Origin: Methanobrevibacter ruminantium
GTDB lineage: Archaea > Methanobacteriota > Methanobacteria > Methanobacteriales > Methanobacteriaceae
Length of the DNA stretch: 38,537 bases
NCBI RefSeq assembly: GCF_016294135.1
Contig: NZ_JAEDCO010000014.1
Span: 1-38,537 of the forward strand
Direction: 5' to 3'
Position numbers and translations under genes: made by a program. Below are positions 33,634-38,537 of the stretch, in pieces. Position 1 is the first letter of the stretch; the number at the start of each line of letters is the position of its first letter. A model generated the notes under the pieces. The model was not told the origin of the DNA, ran no database searches, and saw only the letters and a list, made by a program, of their open reading frames with translations.

Positions 33634-34062
33634 TTAACCCATATTAATTAAAAATAAGCCAACACAACAAATTAAAATACCCATTACCTGCTTTAATGTA
33701 ATATTCTCACCATATAGAACAGCACCAACAAATATCAGAACAATTGCCAAACCAATATTTGCAACAAGTGATGCAGAACTTACTTTCCAGCCTGCACGAT
33801 ATGCGAAGATATAACCTAATTCCAACCCTACAATAACCATTCCTAAAACAACTGAAGTCCAGTTTACATGAGACAATTCAATAAAAACATTTTCAGGTTT
33901 GACAAGAAAAACAAAAATAACGGCAGTGAAAATAGTTGCTACAGCATATGTTATCATCAATGCCCCAAAGGCATTAACATTACCTGGTGTTGATTTAGTA
34001 CAAATATTATAAACTGTATTTGACAATAAAATCAATAATATAGGCCAAAGCATTTCCCACAT
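33634..34062 (-). CDS. EamA-like small membrane transporter protein
   Basis: A 142-residue membrane protein with four or five hydrophobic segments, matching one half of an EamA/DMT-superfamily transporter. The typical ends are LWPILLILLSNTVYNICTK and, at the C-terminus, GENITLKQVMGILICCVGLFLINMG. Four-segment members act as dimers. The cargo is unknown. I use the ATG at 34062, six bases after GGTG; in-frame TTG and GTG codons upstream form part of that site. It is convergent with the GMC gene, and 120 bases downstream of pyrI on the same strand. Confidence 0.8.
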   Translation of the reverse strand: MWEMLWPILLILLSNTVYNICTKSTPGNVNAFGALMITYAVATIFTAVIFVFLVKPENVFIELSHVNWTSVVLGMVIVGLELGYIFAYRAGWKVSSASLVANIGLAIVLIFVGAVLYGENITLKQVMGILICCVGLFLINMG

Positions 34063-34182
34063 ATACAACACCAACTAAATTAAAAAAAAATAGAACAAAA
34101 TAATTAAAATAAATCATCACTAAAAACTAATAGAATCATCATTAAAACTAATTAAGACCATTGAAAACTATTAAATCATTTA

Positions 34183-34644
34183 TTATTCAAATTGATTATA
34201 AATCTCATTTGCTTGAACCAATCTTTCACAATAGTGACATCTTACTGTAATTGGATCTGATTCAACAAGATAAAACTTGCTTTCAATAGGTTCTTCAGTA
34301 TTTGAAATACATTTAGGATTGGTGCATTTTACAATACCATTCAACTCATTTACCATTCTAACTTGGTCCTTTGCAACAATTTCATAATCACGTATAATGT
34401 TAATGGTTGCATCAGGAGCTATTAAGGAAATCTTATCTATTTCAGTATGGTCCAACTCCCTGTTTTCAAACTTCACAATATCTTTATATCCTAATTTTGA
34501 AGAAACATTCATAGCAAGTGTTACATTTGTTCCTTCCTTTGGAAGACCCAATATTTTCAATACTTGAAGTGCATTATTTGCAGGAATGTGGTCAATTACA
34601 GTACCATTCTCAATAGGCTTAACCTTTAGTTCATGTTTAGTCAT
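34183..34644 (-). CDS. pyrI: Aspartate carbamoyltransferase regulatory subunit PyrI
   Basis: The non-catalytic subunit of ATCase, which binds CTP/ATP and tunes the first step of pyrimidine synthesis. The N-terminal allosteric domain (1-100) starts with LKVKPIENGTVIDHIPAN. The zinc domain has C107-x4-C112 and C136-x2-C139, all four ligands present, which hold the contact to PyrB. The length of 153 residues is normal. pyrB is not adjacent, which is common in methanogens. No Shine-Dalgarno site precedes the ATG. A TATA-like TTATAAAT on the minus strand lies about 27 bases upstream, suggesting a leaderless mRNA. Confidence 0.95.
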   Translation of the reverse strand: MTKHELKVKPIENGTVIDHIPANNALQVLKILGLPKEGTNVTLAMNVSSKLGYKDIVKFENRELDHTEIDKISLIAPDATINIIRDYEIVAKDQVRMVNELNGIVKCTNPKCISNTEEPIESKFYLVESDPITVRCHYCERLVQANEIYNQFE

Positions 34645-34838
34645 GAATAATTATATCTTTTAAATTTTATTTATAATTTATTATAATAAAATTACATTTA
34701 TGAATAGTTATATTTATTAAAAACAATAAAATAATAATGATAACTTTATAAAAAATTAAACTTTAAAAAAAATTAAACTTTAAAAAAATTAACTTTAAAA
34801 AAATAAAAATAATAAAAAATCCAAAAAGGAGTCTTAAA
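34645..34838. promoter_or_regulatory. Divergent promoter region of pyrI and tldD with tandem repeats
   Basis: 194 AT-rich bases. The pyrI TATA-like box lies around 34668-34675 on the minus strand. From 34750 to 34800, ATTAAACTTTAAAA occurs three times with starts near 34755, 34772 and 34788 (steps of 17 and 16, the last copy one A short). tldD has a clear GGAGT site at 34828-34832. Confidence 0.5.
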
Positions 34839-36209
34839 ATGGAAGAACATATAGACTTATTTAAAAAAATATTAACTAAAATTGATGATAAGGTTGATTA
34901 TGCAGACATTAGAGCAGGAAAAGGAAACAATACAAGCATAATCATGAAAGACAATCAAATTCAAGAAATCAACACAGGCATTTCCACTGTTGCAAGAATA
35001 AGAGTATTGAATAATGGAGCATGGGGATTCGCTTCTACAAACGATTTCTCCAAATTGGAAGAGATAAGTGAAAAGGCAATTAAAATATCAAACTCACTCA
35101 CTGGAGACATTGAACTTGCAGAATGTGAAATTGTTGAGGATAAGGTAAAGACTGATAGAAAAATATCTGTAAGCGATGTGACCATTGAAGATAAGAAGGA
35201 ATTGATTCAGGAAGCAAACAAGGCAAGCAATGTTGGAAAGGTAGTGAGTACAACCGTCAGCTATTCAGACGGTGAAAGCCAAACCGCTTTTGTCAGCAGT
35301 GAAGGAAGTGAAATTCTTGTAGACAGCTCAAGAGTGGCACTTGCACTTAATGCAGTTGCTTCAAATGGAGAACTGATTCAATTCAATCATGGCAGTTTAG
35401 GTGGAGTGAAAGGATTTGAGATATTGCATGATGCAGACATAGAAACTTTTGGAAGAAAGATTGGAGAGAAAGCAACCGAACTATTGGATGCAAAACCTGC
35501 TCCATCAGGACGCTTTACAATTGTAGCAGACAACAACCTTACAGGAGTATTCATTCACGAAGCTGTGGGACATGCTGTTGAAGCAGACCTTGTCCTTCAA
35601 GACGATTCAATATTGCATGATCAAATGAACAAGAAAATTGGAACTGACATTGTAAACATTTATGACGATTCAAGTTACAAGGATGGATTCGGCTATTACC
35701 CATATGACGTTGAAGGAGTTAAAACCAGAAAGAATCAAATCGTTAAGAATGGAGAGCTAGTATCATTCCTCACATCAAGGGAAAGCGCAGGAAAATTAGG
35801 AATTCCCCTTACTGGAAATGCAAGGTCATCAGTCAGTGACCAACCTATCGTGAGAATGAGTAACACTTTCCTTGAACCAGGTGACTTAAGCTTTGAAGAG
35901 CTTATTGAAGACATCAATGATGGAATCTATCTTAAGGGTTCAAGAGGTGGACAAGTTGATACCGGTAAAGGAATTTTCCAATTCAATGCAACTGAAGCAT
36001 ACAAGATTGAAAATGGTGAACTTGCAAATCACTTCCGTGATGTGTCATTATCTGGAAACATTCTTGAGACACTTAAAGGTGTTGATGGAATAGGTTCAGA
36101 TTTCAAGCTTAGTGTCGGTTACTGTGGTAAAGGTGGGCAAACTGCACCAGTCGGTGATGGTGGACCACACACCAGAATTTTGAATGCAATGGTAGGCGGA
36201 AGTAGCTAA
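34839..36209 (+). CDS. tldD: TldD-family metalloprotease
   Basis: The zinc-protease subunit of the TldD/TldE pair, which in bacteria matures peptides such as microcin B17 and degrades unfolded peptides. The HExxxH motif is H240-E-A-V-G-H245 in VFIHEAVGHAVEAD. GNARSSVSDQPIVRMSN, YLKGSRGGQVD and the C-terminal SVGYCGKGGQTAPVGDGGPH, which supplies a further metal ligand in the family, are intact. The length of 456 residues is normal. No tldE is next to it in the window, so the partner would be elsewhere. The substrate in methanogens is not known to me. A GGAGT site precedes the ATG. Confidence 0.94.
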   Translation: MEEHIDLFKKILTKIDDKVDYADIRAGKGNNTSIIMKDNQIQEINTGISTVARIRVLNNGAWGFASTNDFSKLEEISEKAIKISNSLTGDIELAECEIVEDKVKTDRKISVSDVTIEDKKELIQEANKASNVGKVVSTTVSYSDGESQTAFVSSEGSEILVDSSRVALALNAVASNGELIQFNHGSLGGVKGFEILHDADIETFGRKIGEKATELLDAKPAPSGRFTIVADNNLTGVFIHEAVGHAVEADLVLQDDSILHDQMNKKIGTDIVNIYDDSSYKDGFGYYPYDVEGVKTRKNQIVKNGELVSFLTSRESAGKLGIPLTGNARSSVSDQPIVRMSNTFLEPGDLSFEELIEDINDGIYLKGSRGGQVDTGKGIFQFNATEAYKIENGELANHFRDVSLSGNILETLKGVDGIGSDFKLSVGYCGKGGQTAPVGDGGPHTRILNAMVGGSS

Positions 36210-36470
36210 ATCAAATAGCTATTGTTTATTCAAAATCAAATTAATTAATTTTTTTATCAAATTGATTTACTATCAATTTAATTGAAGCTAGAATTAAAAT
36301 AAACGATTTATGATAAATAGTTAACGAATTGATAAAAAGATATGTGGAAGTTGTTTAAAAATTATATTTTAAAGAAAAATTACATTATAAGAAAAAATAT
36401 TTTTAAAAATTTTTCTAAAAAATAGAAAAATATAATCCATAAATTAGTTCAAAAATTTGAAGGTGAAAAT
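36210..36470 (+). promoter_or_regulatory. Spacer between tldD and the AMMECR1 gene
   Basis: 261 AT-rich bases. AAATTGAT at 36259-36266 and ATCAATTT at 36272-36279 form an eight-pair stem with a five-base loop, possibly the tldD terminator, though no T-run follows it directly. The downstream part has TATA-like stretches near 36361-36370. GGTGAAAAT precedes the next ATG. Confidence 0.4.
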
Positions 36471-37028
36471 ATGTTAAGTGAAGATGATGGAAAATATTTG
36501 TTGAGTGTAGCAAAAGATGCTATTGAAACATATGTCAAGGAAAATAGAAAAATTGACACACCTTCAGATTGTCCCGAATATATGCATGAGGAACTTGGGG
36601 TTTTTGTCACATTGAATAAGCACAATAATCTCAGAGGATGCATCGGTTACCCTGAACCTGTTTACCCATTGATTGATGCAGTCATTGATTCAGCAATTTC
36701 AGCAGCGATGAGAGATCCACGTTTTCCAAGTGTTGATGAAAGTGAATTGGATTCACTTGATTATGAGATTACCGTTTTGACCAAGCCACAAATCATTGAA
36801 GTTGATAAGCCAATCGATTATTTGGACAACATCATAATTGGAGAAGATGGATTAATTGTTGAACGTGGATTCTATAGAGGCTTGCTCTTGCCACAAGTTG
36901 CCCCAGAACACAATATGGGCAAGGAAGAGTTTTTATCCCACACTTGCATGAAGGCAGGGCTTAGACCAGATGCATGGTTAGATGAAAATACAAAAGTATA
37001 CAAATTCCAAGGGCAAATATTTAAATAA
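36471..37028 (+). CDS. AMMECR1-domain protein (TIGR00296 family)
   Basis: A conserved protein of archaea, eukaryotes and some bacteria; the human namesake is AMMECR1, and the biochemical function is unsettled. The signature LRGCIGY is at 54-60, with the invariant cysteine C57. SAISAAMRDPRFPSV and LDYEITVLTKPQ follow in the usual order, and RGLLLPQVAPEH near 140 and LSHTCMKAGL near 158 end the domain. The length of 185 residues fits archaeal single-domain members. A GGTGA site gives the start. The gene stands between tldD and the NOG1-type GTPase on the same strand with long gaps, so it is probably a separate transcript. Confidence 0.93.
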   Translation: MLSEDDGKYLLSVAKDAIETYVKENRKIDTPSDCPEYMHEELGVFVTLNKHNNLRGCIGYPEPVYPLIDAVIDSAISAAMRDPRFPSVDESELDSLDYEITVLTKPQIIEVDKPIDYLDNIIIGEDGLIVERGFYRGLLLPQVAPEHNMGKEEFLSHTCMKAGLRPDAWLDENTKVYKFQGQIFK

Positions 37029-37178
37029 AGCTTTTTATAAAAGTATTAACTTAAACAATAGAATATACCTATTAGAATTATTAAATATTTTATTATTAGA
37101 ATTATTAAAAAAATCATATTTACAAAAATTACTAAAATTACAAAAAATTAAATTATTATGATTACATGGTGATAAAAA

Positions 37179-38231
37179 ATGATGTTACCAACTATTCCAA
37201 CTCCAGATGAATTATTAGATAAAGGTTTCAGAAGAGGTAAGAAGGCAGCTGATTTAAGAAGAGGAGAAAAGATGCCTAAACACTTGAAGGGCAAACGTAT
37301 TGAAGAGACAAGAGTGATCACTGCTTGCCAAGTCATTAAGGACAGACTCAAAATGATCTTGGACCGTACCCCTGAAATCGAAGAGTTACCTGAATTTTAT
37401 CAAGATTATATAGACATCACTGTAGGTGTAGATGATTTCAAGCAAGCATTAGGTGCACTTAATTGGGCTTATGGTATCATTACACAGCTCGAAAAGGAAT
37501 ATGGTGCTAAAATAAGAAAATCATCTTCTAAAAGGGCGACTGGCCTTAGGAAACAGGCTTATGGAAGAATCTCTTCAGTTGTGCATAAGATTGAAAAGGA
37601 TCTTGATTTCCTTGACTTTGCAAAACAATCCTTAAGAAACATGCCTACTGTTGACTTTGATGCAATAAGCATAGTAATTGCAGGTTTTCCAAATGTAGGT
37701 AAATCAACATTGCTTACCCATATAACAGATGCGGAACCTCAAGTGGCTAACTATCCCTTTACAACAAAAGGTATTCAAATCGGACACTTTGAGAAAAAAT
37801 GGCAGCATTACCAAATCATTGACACTCCAGGTTTATTGGATAGGCCTATTGGAGACATGAATGATATTGAATTGAATGCCATGGTAGCTCTTGAACACTT
37901 GGCAGATGCAATATTGTTTATTTTTGATGGATCTGAAACCTGCGGATACCTTCTTGAAAACCAATACAATTTATTAGAAGAGATTCAAAATGTATTTGAT
38001 GCTCCTATCATCTACTTATTCAATAAGATGGATATTGCTGAGTATGATGGAATAAGACACAATTATGTACAACAGTACATTGACAAATGTGAAGACCCAT
38101 TGCTCATTTCAGCTGCAGAAGGAGAAGGTATTGACGAGATTATCGACTTAATTATGAAAGTTGAAAAAAGAGAAAGAATTGAAGAGGAAGATGAATTTGA
38201 AGATGATGAGAATTACTTTGATTTGACTTAA
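37179..38231 (+). CDS. NOG1-type GTPase
   Basis: A GTPase of the OBG-HflX/NOG1 group linked to large ribosomal subunit assembly. An N-terminal helical NOG1 domain (about 1-160), which in eukaryotes contacts 25S rRNA, precedes the G domain. The G domain has G1 GFPNVGKST at 169-177, G2 YPFTTKGIQ, G3 DTPGLLD, G4 NKMD near 282 and G5 SAAEGEG. The tail is acidic (EEEDEFEDDENYFD). At 350 residues it matches archaeal NOG1 and lacks the long C-terminal part of eukaryotic Nog1. GGTGAT five bases upstream supports the first of two adjacent ATG codons. Confidence 0.94.
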   Translation: MMLPTIPTPDELLDKGFRRGKKAADLRRGEKMPKHLKGKRIEETRVITACQVIKDRLKMILDRTPEIEELPEFYQDYIDITVGVDDFKQALGALNWAYGIITQLEKEYGAKIRKSSSKRATGLRKQAYGRISSVVHKIEKDLDFLDFAKQSLRNMPTVDFDAISIVIAGFPNVGKSTLLTHITDAEPQVANYPFTTKGIQIGHFEKKWQHYQIIDTPGLLDRPIGDMNDIELNAMVALEHLADAILFIFDGSETCGYLLENQYNLLEEIQNVFDAPIIYLFNKMDIAEYDGIRHNYVQQYIDKCEDPLLISAAEGEGIDEIIDLIMKVEKRERIEEEDEFEDDENYFDLT

Positions 38232-38537
38232 GTAATTTTTCATATTTCTTTTTTAATTTTTTATTCTACTTCCTATTTTTATTAATTTTTTATTTCTAAC
38301 TAATTTTTTATCAATGAATGATTTTCTGATTTTCATAACAACTATCTTTATCAAAACTTTTAGTAACTTTTTATTACTAAAATAGAAAAGTTTATAAATG
38401 ATGAATTACTAGTATACATTATAAACAAAAAGTATACTAAAAAATTCTAAATTTTTTTTAATTTCTTAAAAATTTGAGAGAAATCATAAAAAATTAGTAA
38501 TTTTGTATGCCAAATTAATAAATAGTATACAATCCAT
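38232..38537. promoter_or_regulatory. 306-base right-edge region with repeated GTATAC sites
   Basis: After a T-rich end of the GTPase gene comes a nine-pair stem, TTTTAGTAA at 38358-38366 with TTACTAAAA at 38374-38382. A TATA-like GTTTATAAATG lies at 38390-38400, then AGTATAC at 38411-38417, 38431-38437 (a 20-base step) and 38524-38530. This looks like the promoter and control region of a gene starting beyond the window. No open frame is visible. Confidence 0.5.

Overview
The window reads as a chromosomal segment of a methanogenic archaeon, most likely Methanobrevibacter or a close relative in Methanobacteriaceae. The basis is: methanofuran genes (mfnD, mfnF), a methanopterin gene (RFAP synthase), archaeal ether-lipid genes (carS and a tetraether synthase homologue), an archaeal histone, Hel308, SecF/SecD in archaeal order, GGTGAT-type ribosome binding sites, and very AT-rich spacers. 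I see 37 protein genes and two tRNA genes. There is no transposase, integrase, CRISPR array, rRNA or replication origin. This is core chromosome rather than a mobile island.

Layout. 0.2-4.2 kb: GT4 glycosyltransferase, moaC and hel308 on the + strand. 4.3-7.0 kb: a DUF2097/PRC-barrel pair on the - strand, divergent from an Elp3-type tRNA modification enzyme. 7.3-8.9 kb: deoC, then tRNA-Phe, tRNA-Val and a histone gene on the - strand. 9.5-15.4 kb, - strand: a tRNA methylthiotransferase, a zinc-finger protein, the small subunit of a homoaconitase/isopropylmalate isomerase, RFAP synthase and a Tes-like radical SAM enzyme. 15.7 kb: a small unknown protein. 16.1-21.2 kb, - strand, read as wecB > mfnD > mfnF > a membrane-anchored M14-peptidase-like protein > carS: a train mixing cell-surface sugar, methanofuran and lipid functions. 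21.5-24.1 kb: a DUF447 flavoprotein, truA and a NudC-type Nudix hydrolase. 24.4-26.1 kb: a two-gene ABC transporter whose upstream region holds a regular 20-bp array of operator-like sites. 26.5-32.0 kb, + strand: hisA, ribL, argC, a flavodoxin, then secF-secD. 32.3-38.2 kb: a GMC oxidoreductase, an EamA-like membrane protein, pyrI, tldD, an AMMECR1 protein and a NOG1-type GTPase. The last 300 bases look like the promoter of a gene beyond the edge.

The genes serve methanogenesis cofactors (methanofuran, methanopterin, molybdopterin, FAD), membrane and envelope assembly (tetraether and CDP-archaeol lipids, UDP-ManNAc, Sec export), tRNA modification (Elp3, ms2t6A, TruA) and amino-acid or nucleotide synthesis (HisA, ArgC, PyrI).

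I found no clearly new multi-gene system. The items most worth a second look are the TTAC-N4-GTAA array before the ABC operon, the unassigned M14-like membrane protein in the envelope gene train, the small helix-turn-helix-like protein with a possible PCNA-binding tail, the long lysine-rich tail on SecF, and several palindromes in promoter regions. Identifications rest on reading motifs by eye; no database search was run.
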